A stretch of DNA of 64,000 nucleotides from Ferruginibacter sp. Lineage in GTDB: Bacteria; Bacteroidota; Bacteroidia; Chitinophagales; Chitinophagaceae. The stretch is from assembly GCF_028288465.1 (NCBI RefSeq), contig NZ_JAQBNR010000001.1, positions 1 through 64,000 on the forward strand, read 5' to 3'. The notes under the pieces were generated by a model. That model was not told where the DNA came from. It did not search any database and saw only the letters and a list, made by a program, of their open reading frames with translations. A program made the position numbers and the translations under genes. Below, in pieces: positions 34,736-43,311 of the stretch (position 1 is its first letter; each line of letters begins with the position of its first letter).

Positions 34736-35483
34736 TTGCTTGTAATAATTTTTTTGGGTGAATCAGGTAACGGTAATAGTATGATAATCCGGCAATGGCT
34801 GTTAATTGTATGGTAGACAAACCGGCAACAATGATATCCGATGGCTTGATAAACTCCTGTAAAAACCGGTAAGCGATATATGCAATCATGAAAATTTTAA
34901 ACCTGGCGCCTTCGGTCAACACATATCTTTTTTCAACTTGTTGCAGGCCAATCCAAAGTACAATTAAAAATACAATTTCATATAAACTTACCGGGTGGCG
35001 CAGTATTCCATCGCCCAAATTCATTCCCGTAAAAAATGTAGTAGGTGTACCATAAGTTTCCTCATAAACGCCCATACTAAAGCAACCAATCCGACCAATA
35101 ATGAGCGCCAGTATCATCGGGTAAGTAAACAGATCCCCGCTGCTTCGTTTTTCGCCAATTAATTTCTTTACCAGTTCTACGCCAAACAAGCCGCCTAGAA
35201 AGCCACCTAATACGGTTTTGTTGGTGTAGATATATTGCCAGGTATTTTTTGTCGTAAGTAGTTCGTGTGGTTTTTCAAGCGCACCAATCAGGCGGCTTCC
35301 TATCAATGCCCCAAAAATAGCCCCGATTAATATCCAGGTTCTGGTATTTGAATCAATAGTATCACCTTGTTTTTTTTTGAGGAATAAAAAATACCTGAAA
35401 CCAATAAAAAATCCTGCCGTTTCCAGCACAGCATGCAGTGGCAGACTGCTTTTCCCAAAATGAATTACTACCGGAAATTGCAT
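34707..35483 (-). CDS. Lgt-like prolipoprotein diacylglyceryl transferase paralog
   Basis: Seven or so membrane segments and the Lgt signature are present: GRIGCFSMGVYEETYGTPT near 130-148 (R131 matches the essential arginine of the signature), RHPVSLYE at 162-169, and YRFLQEFIKPSD near 205-216 with R206 and E210. One key point differs. E. coli Lgt has histidine in SFHGG (H103), while the aligned stretch here reads KTVLGGFLGG, with glycine. So it may not be a normal prolipoprotein enzyme and could transfer or bind another lipid. A canonical Lgt would be expected elsewhere in the genome. It heads a four-gene series with the radical SAM protein and two small membrane proteins. Confidence 0.82.
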   Translation of the reverse strand: MQFPVVIHFGKSSLPLHAVLETAGFFIGFRYFLFLKKKQGDTIDSNTRTWILIGAIFGALIGSRLIGALEKPHELLTTKNTWQYIYTNKTVLGGFLGGLFGVELVKKLIGEKRSSGDLFTYPMILALIIGRIGCFSMGVYEETYGTPTTFFTGMNLGDGILRHPVSLYEIVFLIVLWIGLQQVEKRYVLTEGARFKIFMIAYIAYRFLQEFIKPSDIIVAGLSTIQLTAIAGLSYYYRYLIHPKKLLQANASTPLHLL

Positions 35484-35801
35484 GTGAATTAGTTTGGCAT
35501 TAGCCTACAGGCTGTAATATTTCAAAAGCAATGATACTATTATTTGAACAAAATATTTAAGCTACATATTGCTGATGGTCAGATCAATCTTTGATTATGG
35601 TACACTATTTAGTAATGAGTTATTTAAGAGGGCAGTTCTAAAATGAGTATTATTAAAAAGACTGGATGGCGTAAGGAAAAATCTCCCTGATTAAATAAAA
35701 CTGGTTTCCTTAAATAATGCACAACTTTTAACGTTGTACATTTGTTAGAATCACCGTGTAAAGCGCCTGAAATAGTAACTTTGCACCGCAAAAAGTAAAC
35801 A
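35484..35801. other. Intergenic region between the Lgt-like gene and dxs (318 bases)
   Basis: This divergent region is A/T rich. TAACTTTG at 35776-35783 and TACATTTG at 35737-35744 both fit the Bacteroidota -7 box for dxs, but I find no well-spaced -33 partner for either. No hairpin, repeat or gene was recognised. Confidence 0.5.
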
Positions 35802-37736
35802 ATGGATATCAAAGCCGGCAAACTGTTAAGTGAAATCAATAGCCCTGATGACCTTAAAAAACTAAGCAAAGAACAATTGCACCTGGTTTGTGATGAACTT
35901 AGGCAATACATCATTGACGTTGTAAGTGTGCACGGTGGCCATTTTGCTGCCAGTTTAGGTGTGGTGGAACTGAGCGTTGCACTGCATTATATCTTCAATA
36001 CACCGTATGACCAACTGGTATGGGATGTAGGTCACCAGGCTTACGGACACAAAATTTTAACCGGCAGGCGGGATCAGTTTCCTACCAACAGAAAGTACCA
36101 TGGCTTAAGCGGTTTCCCCAACAGGAACGAAAGTGAATATGATACATTTGGAGTAGGACATTCGTCAACATCCATCAGTGCGGCTTTGGGGATGGCAATG
36201 GCCAGTTATTATAAGGGCGAAAAAGATCGTCAGCATATTGCCGTAATCGGCGACGGTGCTATGACGGCAGGTCTTGCTTTTGAAGCTATGAATCACGCCG
36301 GCATCGCCAATAGCAACCTGCTCATTATTTTGAACGACAACTGCATGAGCATTGACCCCAATGTGGGTGCGTTAAAAGAATACCTTACTGATATTACCAC
36401 CTCTCATACCTACAATAAAGTAAAGGATGATGTTTGGAACCTGCTGGGAAAATTACCCGTTGGAACAACTTTTTCCCGCTCCATGGCGCAAAAATTAACC
36501 GATGGTTTAAAAGGCATGGTGAGCAGCAGCGCCAATTTATTTGAAGCGTTGAACCTGCGTTATTTTGGTCCCATTGATGGACACAATATTACCAAGCTTG
36601 TTGACACTTTATCTGATCTTAAAAATATTCCCGGCCCTAAATTATTGCACATAAAAACGGTGAAAGGCAAAGGGTATGAGCTGGCAGAAAAAGACCAAAC
36701 CAAATGGCATGCCCCAGGCCTGTTTGATAAAGTAACCGGCGAAATACAAAAGAAAAAATTTGACATTCCTCAGCCGCCCAAATACCAGGATGTATTTGGC
36801 TATACCATTATTGAGCTGGCTGAAATGAATGATAAGATTATGGGAATTACCCCGGCAATGCCGAGCGGATCTTCCTTAAAATACATGATGGAAAAAATGC
36901 CCGACCGTGCTTTTGACGTCGGCATTTGCGAACAACATGCTGTAACCCTGAGCGCTGGCCTGGCAACACAGGGCATGCGGGTATTCTGCAATATTTATTC
37001 TTCCTTCATGCAAAGGGCATATGATATGGTAGTGCATGATGTAGCCATACAAAAACTACCGGTAGTGTTTTGCTTAGACAGGGCAGGCCTTGTAGGCGAA
37101 GACGGCGCCACGCATCACGGTTGTTATGATATAGCCTATATGCGTTGCATACCCAACATGATTATCAGTGCTCCGATGAATGAAAAGGAATTGCGCAACC
37201 TGATGTACACATCGCAATTAACTACTACTACCAATCCTTTTGTTATTCGTTACCCACGCGGCGAAGGCACTATGCCTGAATGGAAAACGCCATTTGAAGA
37301 AATTCAGATTGGCAAGGGAAGAAAATTAAGAGATGGACAGGATGTAGCGATTCTTTCTTTTGGTCATCCCGGTAATTTTGCTGCCGCTGCAATACGTGAT
37401 GTAAAAGCAGAAGGCATTAACCCGGCGCATTATGACATGCGTTTTGTAAAGCCCATTGATGAAGAACTGCTTCATGAAGTATTCAGCAAATTCAACAAAA
37501 TAATTACCGTTGAAGATGGAACCGTTGTGGGCGGTTTTGGTTCGGCTGTACTGGAATTTATGAATGCCAACGGATACAAAGCCAATGTAAAAATCATGGG
37601 TATTCCTGACCGCCTGGTAGAGCATGGTTCTGTGAAGCAACTGTACGATGAAATCGGCCTTGATGCCAATGCGATTGCTGCGACATTGAGAGAGATGGTA
37701 AAGGATAAGGTAACTGTTGCTACAACTTTCCAGTAA
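35802..37736 (+). CDS. dxs: 1-deoxy-D-xylulose-5-phosphate synthase
   Basis: DXS condenses pyruvate with glyceraldehyde 3-phosphate, the first step of the MEP pathway, using thiamine diphosphate. The TPP-binding GDGAMTAGLAFEAMNHAG motif is near residues 148-165. The start has HGGHFAASLGVVELSVALH, and the C-terminal half carries FDVGICEQHAVTLSAGLA with the catalytic glutamate, and DRAGLVGEDGATHHG. The length (644) is normal. A -7-like TAACTTTG lies 19 bases before the ATG. It pairs with ispG near 6-8 kb. Confidence 0.95.
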   Translation: MDIKAGKLLSEINSPDDLKKLSKEQLHLVCDELRQYIIDVVSVHGGHFAASLGVVELSVALHYIFNTPYDQLVWDVGHQAYGHKILTGRRDQFPTNRKYHGLSGFPNRNESEYDTFGVGHSSTSISAALGMAMASYYKGEKDRQHIAVIGDGAMTAGLAFEAMNHAGIANSNLLIILNDNCMSIDPNVGALKEYLTDITTSHTYNKVKDDVWNLLGKLPVGTTFSRSMAQKLTDGLKGMVSSSANLFEALNLRYFGPIDGHNITKLVDTLSDLKNIPGPKLLHIKTVKGKGYELAEKDQTKWHAPGLFDKVTGEIQKKKFDIPQPPKYQDVFGYTIIELAEMNDKIMGITPAMPSGSSLKYMMEKMPDRAFDVGICEQHAVTLSAGLATQGMRVFCNIYSSFMQRAYDMVVHDVAIQKLPVVFCLDRAGLVGEDGATHHGCYDIAYMRCIPNMIISAPMNEKELRNLMYTSQLTTTTNPFVIRYPRGEGTMPEWKTPFEEIQIGKGRKLRDGQDVAILSFGHPGNFAAAAIRDVKAEGINPAHYDMRFVKPIDEELLHEVFSKFNKIITVEDGTVVGGFGSAVLEFMNANGYKANVKIMGIPDRLVEHGSVKQLYDEIGLDANAIAATLREMVKDKVTVATTFQ

Positions 37737-38080
37737 AGCTTAATCTTATCGCATTTGATAATATTAGCCATGCAGTTGTGCTCCTATTTAGCTTCATTGG
37801 CGTAGCACTCCTGTACATTTTTTTATTATTGAAGATTTTTCATGCAGTTCATAGAGCAAAAACTTCTAAATACATTACAGCTACAATAATTGTTGCAAAA
37901 CAATATGGCAACTGAATTTATTAGTATTGAATTTAAATTAATTCATTCAAGGTTTACCTGACTCCAATTAAAGTATTGTTTCAGGAGATTTTCATCAAAC
38001 CGCTACATCTTCCACTGCAATTTGCTCTCCGGTAAAGTCCGGTAAAACTGATTAACTTTGCATCTTATAAGAATTACACA
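37737..38080. other. Intergenic region between dxs and rbfA (344 bases)
   Basis: It holds copy B of the degenerate intergenic element (37790-37816), a short tandem of TCCGGTAAAG/TCCGGTAAAA (38028-38047) and a -7-like TAACTTTG at 38053-38060, which may serve rbfA. No gene or clear terminator was recognised. Confidence 0.55.
37790..37816 (+). repeat. Degenerate intergenic element, copy B
   Basis: It reads AGCTTCATTGGCGTAGCACT, then CCTGTAC. It aligns with copy C nearly base for base except for one extra G. A weaker match continues downstream (ATTGAAGATTTTTCATGCAG). Confidence 0.5.
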
Positions 38081-38473
38081 ATGACAACAGAAACAAAACG
38101 ACAAAAACAAGTGGCCGGGCTGATTAATGAAGAACTCAATGATATTTTTCGTCGTATGGGTATGACTATGATGGATGGCGGTATGATTTCCATTTCATCT
38201 GTAAAAATCACACCGGATCTATTTGAAGCCAGAGTTTATCTCAGCATGTTCCAGGTAAAAGATACACAAGCATGTTTATTAAAATTCGAAGAGAAAAATA
38301 AAGAAATTCGCAAGGAACTGGGCACCCGCGTTCGCCACCAGTTGCGAAGCATTCCCGAGCTTAAATTTTTTATTGACGATACGCTGGACTATGTTTTTAA
38401 GATGGAAGAGTTATTTGAAAAAATAAAAAAAGACGAAGGCGCTGAACCAAAACAAACGAATGAAGGCGAATAA
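38081..38473 (+). CDS. rbfA: Ribosome-binding factor A
   Basis: RbfA binds the 30S subunit and helps 16S rRNA maturation, especially at low temperature. The KH-like fold is visible in KRQKQVAGLINEELNDIFRR, then ISSVKITPDLFEARVYLSMF and VRHQLRSIPELKFFIDDTLD. The length of 130 is normal. It is followed 53 bases later by a LolC/E-like permease gene, probably in the same transcript, an order common in Bacteroidota. Confidence 0.93.
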   Translation: MTTETKRQKQVAGLINEELNDIFRRMGMTMMDGGMISISSVKITPDLFEARVYLSMFQVKDTQACLLKFEEKNKEIRKELGTRVRHQLRSIPELKFFIDDTLDYVFKMEELFEKIKKDEGAEPKQTNEGE

Positions 38474-38526
38474 AAATCACTATCAATTTTTAACTGCTAA
38501 ATAATCCGCCGCGGTGGAGACAGGAT

Positions 38527-39750
38527 ATGTATTTAACTTTTGCGTGGCGGTATTTCAAAGCTAAAAAAAGTGCCAACGCCATCAATATCATTTCCTGGGT
38601 AACGGTTGGCGTAATAACCTTCGCCATCGCCTGTCAAATACTTGTACTAAGTGTTTTCAACGGTTTTGAAGGGTTGGTAAAATCTTTGTACGCTTCATTT
38701 TACGCAGACATAAAAATTATTCCCACCAAAGGAAAAACATTTACACTAACCAACAACCAGGTTAAATTAATAAAACAGCAGCCGGGAATAGCTGCCGTTT
38801 CTTTAATTGCCGAAGACAAAGCATTGTTGCAAAATGAAGATCTGCAAACAATTGTATTTCTGAAAGGAGTTGACAGTAATTACGAAAATGTAACCGGTGT
38901 GGCAGCCAAGACTTACCAGGGAAAGTTTAATACAGGTACCATTGATGAGCCGGGTTTAGTTGTTGGTGCCGGAATACAAAATGCCGCTGCCGTCAATGTT
39001 GATGCTGCTTTTAAAGCATCCAGCCTCACACTTATCTTACCCAAAAAAGGAAAGGTTACTACATCAGATCCAATGCAGTCCATCAGCGAAGGCACGGTTA
39101 AAGCAACCGGTGTATTTGCCATTCAGCAGGATTTTGACAATAAATACGCCATCACCAATATCGATTTTGTAAAACAGCAAATGGGTTTCGGTACAGATGA
39201 ATACAGCAGTGCTGAAATAAAAATCAACAGCCAGTTAAGCGCTGCCAGTATTCAAACGCAACTGAATTCCTTACTGGGAAATAATTTCACTGTGCAAACA
39301 AAATATCAGCAAAATGCTAACCTGTACAATACCATGCGGATGGAAAAATGGATTATTTACGCTGTACTCACACTCATACTTTTTATTGCTGCTTTTAACA
39401 TGGTAAGCGCATTGACTATGCTGGTGCTGGAAAAACAAAAAGATATCAGCGTTTTGCAGAGTATGGGAGCTGATAAAAGTATGATATTGAAAATTTTTCT
39501 CAGTGAAGGCTTGTTGCTTGCAGGAATTGGTACAGTAACGGGTATTTTGCTCGCACTGATTGTTTGCCTGTTGCAGGTAAATTTTAAAATAGTCAAATTA
39601 CAGGGAGGCTCCTTTCTGATAGATTATTTTCCGGTACAACTCCAGTTAACAGATTTTATACTTGTTGGTTTAACGGGAACACTCATCGCCTTCCTGGCTT
39701 CCTGGTTGCCCGCCCGCAAAGCTGCGAGGCAACTGATTGAATTACGATAA
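38527..39750 (+). CDS. ABC permease of the LolC/LolE (FtsX-MacB) type
   Basis: The protein has the four-helix layout of lipoprotein-releasing permeases: membrane segment near 22-48 (ISWVTVGVITFAIACQILVL), a large periplasmic domain of about 230 residues, then three membrane segments (277-300, 325-350, 370-392) and the RQLIELR-type end. The start MYLTFAWRYFKAKKSANAIN matches LolC/E. In Gram-negative cells such permeases extract lipoproteins for outer-membrane sorting, with a LolD ATPase that is not encoded here. It follows rbfA and is followed by a strong terminator. Confidence 0.86.
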   Translation: MYLTFAWRYFKAKKSANAINIISWVTVGVITFAIACQILVLSVFNGFEGLVKSLYASFYADIKIIPTKGKTFTLTNNQVKLIKQQPGIAAVSLIAEDKALLQNEDLQTIVFLKGVDSNYENVTGVAAKTYQGKFNTGTIDEPGLVVGAGIQNAAAVNVDAAFKASSLTLILPKKGKVTTSDPMQSISEGTVKATGVFAIQQDFDNKYAITNIDFVKQQMGFGTDEYSSAEIKINSQLSAASIQTQLNSLLGNNFTVQTKYQQNANLYNTMRMEKWIIYAVLTLILFIAAFNMVSALTMLVLEKQKDISVLQSMGADKSMILKIFLSEGLLLAGIGTVTGILLALIVCLLQVNFKIVKLQGGSFLIDYFPVQLQLTDFILVGLTGTLIAFLASWLPARKAARQLIELR

Positions 39751-39771
39751 CAATCTGAAATAAACAGCATA

Positions 39772-39801
39772 AAAAAAGCTTCCTGCAACGGAAGCTTTTT
39801 T
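39772..39801. terminator. Bidirectional terminator between the permease and transketolase genes
   Basis: A 12-bp perfect stem (AAAAAAGCTTCC with GGAAGCTTTTTT) around a 6-base loop has T runs on both strands, and serves the two convergent genes. Confidence 0.92.
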
Positions 39802-39849
39802 AAACTATCTAAACCTGTATTCATTAAACAACAGGCAATAAAATCATTC

Positions 39850-40686
39850 TTAATAATCTCCCATTGTTTCAGGTAGCTGCGCCAACGCTTTTTGCAATTG
39901 TTCGTCATTGGGTGCAATTCCGTGCCATTCATGGCTTCCCTCCATAAAATCAACTCCTTTACCCATGGAGGTTTTCATCAAAATAACAACAGGTTTACCT
40001 TTTCCTGAAAGCGATTTAGCCTTCTGCAAACCCGCCACGATTTCATCCATATCATTTCCTTTGTCCAGGTGAACCACTTCCCAGCCAAAAGCGGTAAACT
40101 TGCCTGCCAAATCGCCCAGGCTCATTACTTTATCTGTCGGGCCATCTATCTGCTGACCGTTCCAATCAATAGTTGAAATTAAATTGTCCACTTTTTTGTG
40201 AGCAGCAAAAAGAATCGCTTCCCAGTTTTGTCCTTCATCCAGTTCGCCATCTCCGTGTAAAGAAAAAACGGTGGAGGAATCGTTATTCAGCTTTTTTGCC
40301 AGTGCCGCACCCAAAGCCACGCTCATTCCCTGGCCCAAAGACCCGCTTGCAATGCGTACGCCGGGTAAGTGTTCATGGGTGGTAGGGTGTCCTTGTAAGC
40401 GGCTGTTTAATTTTCTAAACGTGGCCAGTTCCTGTATAGGAAAATAGCCGCTTCTTGCCAAAACACTATAAAAAACCGGTGAAATATGGCCGTTGCTTAA
40501 AAAAAACAGGTCTTCGCCTTCCCCGTTCATATCAAACGCGGGATTGTGTTTCATAATATCAAAATACAAAGCTGTTAAATAGTCTGCACATCCTAACGAT
40601 CCGCCCGGGTGGCCACTTTGAACGGCATGAACCATTCGTACAATATCTCGTCTTACCTGGCTGGCTGTTTCTTTTAAATTGGTCAT
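39850..40686 (-). CDS. Transketolase N-terminal subunit
   Basis: Transketolase moves a two-carbon unit between sugar phosphates in the pentose phosphate pathway. This 278-residue protein is only the N-terminal, pyrophosphate-binding half: VQSGHPGGSLGCADYLTALY, GSLGQGMSVALGAALAKKL and the TPP motif HGDGELDEGQNWEA near 150. It ends MGDY right at the usual split point. The C-terminal subunit (pyrimidine and TK_C domains), which often follows in split pairs, is not adjacent: only a terminator and a convergent gene lie downstream. The partner must be elsewhere. Confidence 0.92.
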   Translation of the reverse strand: MTNLKETASQVRRDIVRMVHAVQSGHPGGSLGCADYLTALYFDIMKHNPAFDMNGEGEDLFFLSNGHISPVFYSVLARSGYFPIQELATFRKLNSRLQGHPTTHEHLPGVRIASGSLGQGMSVALGAALAKKLNNDSSTVFSLHGDGELDEGQNWEAILFAAHKKVDNLISTIDWNGQQIDGPTDKVMSLGDLAGKFTAFGWEVVHLDKGNDMDEIVAGLQKAKSLSGKGKPVVILMKTSMGKGVDFMEGSHEWHGIAPNDEQLQKALAQLPETMGDY

Positions 40687-40953
40687 TTTTTAAATTTTTG
40701 TATGCAAACCTACTTCAATTAGTATCATCTCCAAAGTAAAAAAAAATATGTATGAGCCCCATTAATAATAAGTTCATAATTTATGCGTTAATTTGCTGTA
40801 AAATTGTTCGGTTTAAAAATTGTTTTTTATTTAATCAGTCAATATAAGATTTACCATTCATACCATATGCTTGTAAGTTGCTTGCTGTATTCCGATAATT
40901 TTAGCCTTTTTTAGGTATTTAGTTGTAATCATTACCATATTAATCGTGCATGC

Positions 40954-42078
40954 ATGGATAACATAATACTCAGTTTCGGCCTGGCATTCCTGATTACATT
41001 TTTCGCTATCCCCATTATTATCGAAGTGGCAAGGCGAAAAAAATTATTTGACGAACCTGATGAGCGGAAAGTTCACAAAATGGTTATTCCCACGCTGGGC
41101 GGCCTTGGAATTTTTGGTGGATTTATTTTAGCCACCCTCATCGGTTCCCCTGAAGGCAGTCATGAGTTACAGTATTTTGTTGCATCAGCCATTGTAATTT
41201 TTTTTCTAGGTATTAAAGATGATATTTTAGTGCTTTCGCCTGCCAAAAAATTCATAGGTCAACTCATTGCTGCTGGTATCATCATTAAATTTGGCGGTGT
41301 TCGCATAATGGATATGCATGGCTTTTTAGGGATCACTGTCATTCCTCAAGTTGCCGGTATTGTATTAACCCTATTTACGGTTATCGTTATAATTAATTCT
41401 TTTAATTTAATCGATGGTGTTGATGGGTTGGCAGGCAGCCTTGGGCTATTAACATCCCTTGTTTTTGGTATCTACTTTTTTTATGCAGGCCAGTTGTTAT
41501 ACTCTGTAATGGCGCTATCACTTGCAGGAAGTCTTGTTGGTTTTTTATTATACAATCATTCTCCGGCTAAAATATTTATGGGCGATACAGGCTCCTTACT
41601 TATTGGCCTGATCAATTCTATCCTGGTAATCAAATTTATCAACATTGCCGGTTCTCAGTCAGTACCTGTTCCATTAGAAGCCGCTCCTGCAATTGGCTTT
41701 GCTATATTAATTGTTCCCTTGTTTGATACCCTTCGGGTATTCGCGTTACGCATTTTCAACAAGCGTTCTCCATTTAGCCCCGATAGAAATCATGTACACC
41801 ATTTTTTACTACAATTTGGTTTTAGTCATCGTAAAATAACGCTTCTTTGTGTAGGGGCAAACATAGGTTTGCTCTTAACCGCTTACTTCCTGCGCAGCTT
41901 CGGCACAACCATAGTAGTAGGCATATTAATGATTGTTTCCTGTGCCTTCACTGCGGTGATTTATTATAGCAGGCCAAAAAAGAAGGTAACCGAAATGAAA
42001 GATACCAATACAAAAATGCCGGTCGTTAAATATCGCAAAATGACACCTGTTATACCCAATTCCGTAGAAGTAAACTAA
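40954..42078 (+). CDS. WecA/MraY-type polyprenyl-phosphate glycosyl-1-phosphate transferase
   Basis: This inner-membrane enzyme (about ten membrane segments) moves a sugar-1-phosphate, most often GlcNAc-1-P, from a UDP-sugar to undecaprenyl phosphate, the first step of several surface polysaccharide pathways. The aspartate and histidine motifs are all present: FFLGIKDDILVLSP, NSFNLIDGVDGLAG, FMGDTGSLLIGL and DRNHVHHFLLQ near the C-terminal loop. It resembles WecA/TagO more than MraY. No polysaccharide cluster is adjacent. The last 40 residues are polar and charged, a cytoplasmic tail. Confidence 0.9.
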   Translation: MDNIILSFGLAFLITFFAIPIIIEVARRKKLFDEPDERKVHKMVIPTLGGLGIFGGFILATLIGSPEGSHELQYFVASAIVIFFLGIKDDILVLSPAKKFIGQLIAAGIIIKFGGVRIMDMHGFLGITVIPQVAGIVLTLFTVIVIINSFNLIDGVDGLAGSLGLLTSLVFGIYFFYAGQLLYSVMALSLAGSLVGFLLYNHSPAKIFMGDTGSLLIGLINSILVIKFINIAGSQSVPVPLEAAPAIGFAILIVPLFDTLRVFALRIFNKRSPFSPDRNHVHHFLLQFGFSHRKITLLCVGANIGLLLTAYFLRSFGTTIVVGILMIVSCAFTAVIYYSRPKKKVTEMKDTNTKMPVVKYRKMTPVIPNSVEVN

Positions 42079-42108
42079 CTGCTTTTTTTCCACCTCATCA
42101 TTTATTTA

Positions 42109-42137
42109 TTTGCTTATTGTTCTTTTCTTTAGTTTTG
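42109..42137 (+). promoter_or_regulatory. Probable frr promoter
   Basis: TTTG at 42109-42112 and TAGTTTTG at 42130-42137, spaced by 17 bases, match the Bacteroidota -33/-7 pattern. The -7 box ends 22 bases before the frr ATG. Confidence 0.65.
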
Positions 42138-42159
42138 CATCCACTTAATTTTCTATTAT

Positions 42160-42723
42160 ATGTCAGAAGAATTAGAACTTGTTAAACTGGATACAGAATC
42201 CCTGATGAAAAAGGCGATTACACACCTTGAAACAGAATTGATAAAAATAAGGGCAGGTAAAGCCAACCCGAATATGCTGGATGGTATTGTTGCAGACTAT
42301 TACGGTTCTCCAACGCCGCTTGCACAAATTGCCAATATTTCTGTGCTGGATGCCCGTACTATTTCCGTTCAGCCCTGGGAAAAGAAGATGCTTCAACCAA
42401 TTGAGCGGGCCATTATTGCCAGCAATATAGGCATCAACCCGCAGAATGATGGTAACTATATCCGTTTATTTTTGCCGCCACTGACAGAAGAAAGAAGGAG
42501 AGAGCTGGTAAAAAGATGTAATGGTGAAGGTGAAACCGGGAAGGTTTCTATCCGTAACATTCGCAGGGATGCCATTGAACAGATAAAGAAATTGCAAAAA
42601 GACGGCTTAAGTGAGGATGCGGCCAAAGATGCGGAAGCAGACATACAGGAAAAGACCAACCGCTATATCGCGTTGATTGAAAAACACCTGGAAGCCAAAG
42701 AAAAAGAAATTATGGTGGTATAA
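42160..42723 (+). CDS. frr: Ribosome recycling factor
   Basis: RRF splits post-termination ribosomes together with EF-G. The three-helix bundle and small domain are intact: LETELIKIRAGKANPNMLDG near 25-44, then ISVQPWEKKMLQPIERAI and LVKRCNGEGETGKVSIRNIR. At 187 residues it is full length. It has its own promoter and a strong terminator. The usual partner pyrH is not upstream here. Confidence 0.95.
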   Translation: MSEELELVKLDTESLMKKAITHLETELIKIRAGKANPNMLDGIVADYYGSPTPLAQIANISVLDARTISVQPWEKKMLQPIERAIIASNIGINPQNDGNYIRLFLPPLTEERRRELVKRCNGEGETGKVSIRNIRRDAIEQIKKLQKDGLSEDAAKDAEADIQEKTNRYIALIEKHLEAKEKEIMVV

Positions 42724-42742
42724 AAACCGGTTTTTAAAAATT

Positions 42743-42787
42743 AAAAATGACGAAGCTTGGATAGTTCCAACCTTCGTCATTTTTTTT
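42743..42787. terminator. Bidirectional terminator after frr
   Basis: AAAAATGACGAAG pairs with CTTCGTCATTTTT, with a further TTGG/CCAA extension inside and a short loop. Both strands end in T. It also ends the convergent HSDR_N_2 gene. Confidence 0.88.
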
Positions 42788-42804
42788 ATTCGCTAGCCGG
42801 ACCT

Positions 42805-43242
42805 TTACAAAAAGTCTGGTAATGTATTGATCTCTTCCAGCTGTTGGTTGCAAAGCGTAAATGCATATCCGTAAACACCGTTGGTGATTACCAGGTAAGG
42901 TACCTGTAAATTGATATTATAACGGAGTGCCTGGCTTAATACCATGTTGTTTAACTCCACATTCATTTCCTTGCATTCAACCAGCATCCAGGGCTGCGTG
43001 TTTTTATCATACACCACAATATCAAAACGCTTTTTTATATCCCCCAGGTAAATTTCTTTTTCTATAGCAATTAATGCCGCAGGATATTTTTTGATTTGTA
43101 TTAAATGCTGTAAAAAATTTTGCCTTACCCATTCTTCAGGCGTAAGCAAAACCCACAGTTTTCGTACTTCATCAAATATCATTTCTCTACCCGGTTCCTT
43201 TTTAATTTTAGCCTGATAATCCGGGTATGTTATCTTTATCAT
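42805..43242 (-). CDS. HSDR_N_2 domain protein (PD-(D/E)xK nuclease-like)
   Basis: The 145-residue protein matches the type I restriction enzyme R subunit N-terminal (HSDR_N_2) family. A PD-(D/E)xK-like core is visible: D74 in KRFDIVVYD, then E89-C-K91 in LVECKE, 15 residues later, and Q103-A-L-R-Y in the next helix. It lacks helicase or specificity domains. No other restriction or modification gene is nearby, and this short stand-alone form is common in Bacteroidota next to housekeeping genes. So it is probably not part of a restriction system. The start at 43242 gives a full domain. Confidence 0.8.
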   Translation of the reverse strand: MIKITYPDYQAKIKKEPGREMIFDEVRKLWVLLTPEEWVRQNFLQHLIQIKKYPAALIAIEKEIYLGDIKKRFDIVVYDKNTQPWMLVECKEMNVELNNMVLSQALRYNINLQVPYLVITNGVYGYAFTLCNQQLEEINTLPDFL

Positions 43243-43311
43243 CTGTTGTAAATAATATATTCTGTACTTTTATCAATGGCAAATAAACGAATAAACCGAT
43301 AAAATAAATAA

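Noticed and set aside
42805..43242. A restriction or defence system reading of the HSDR_N_2 gene.
   Set aside because: No modification, specificity or helicase gene is near, and the domain is commonly found alone in this phylum.
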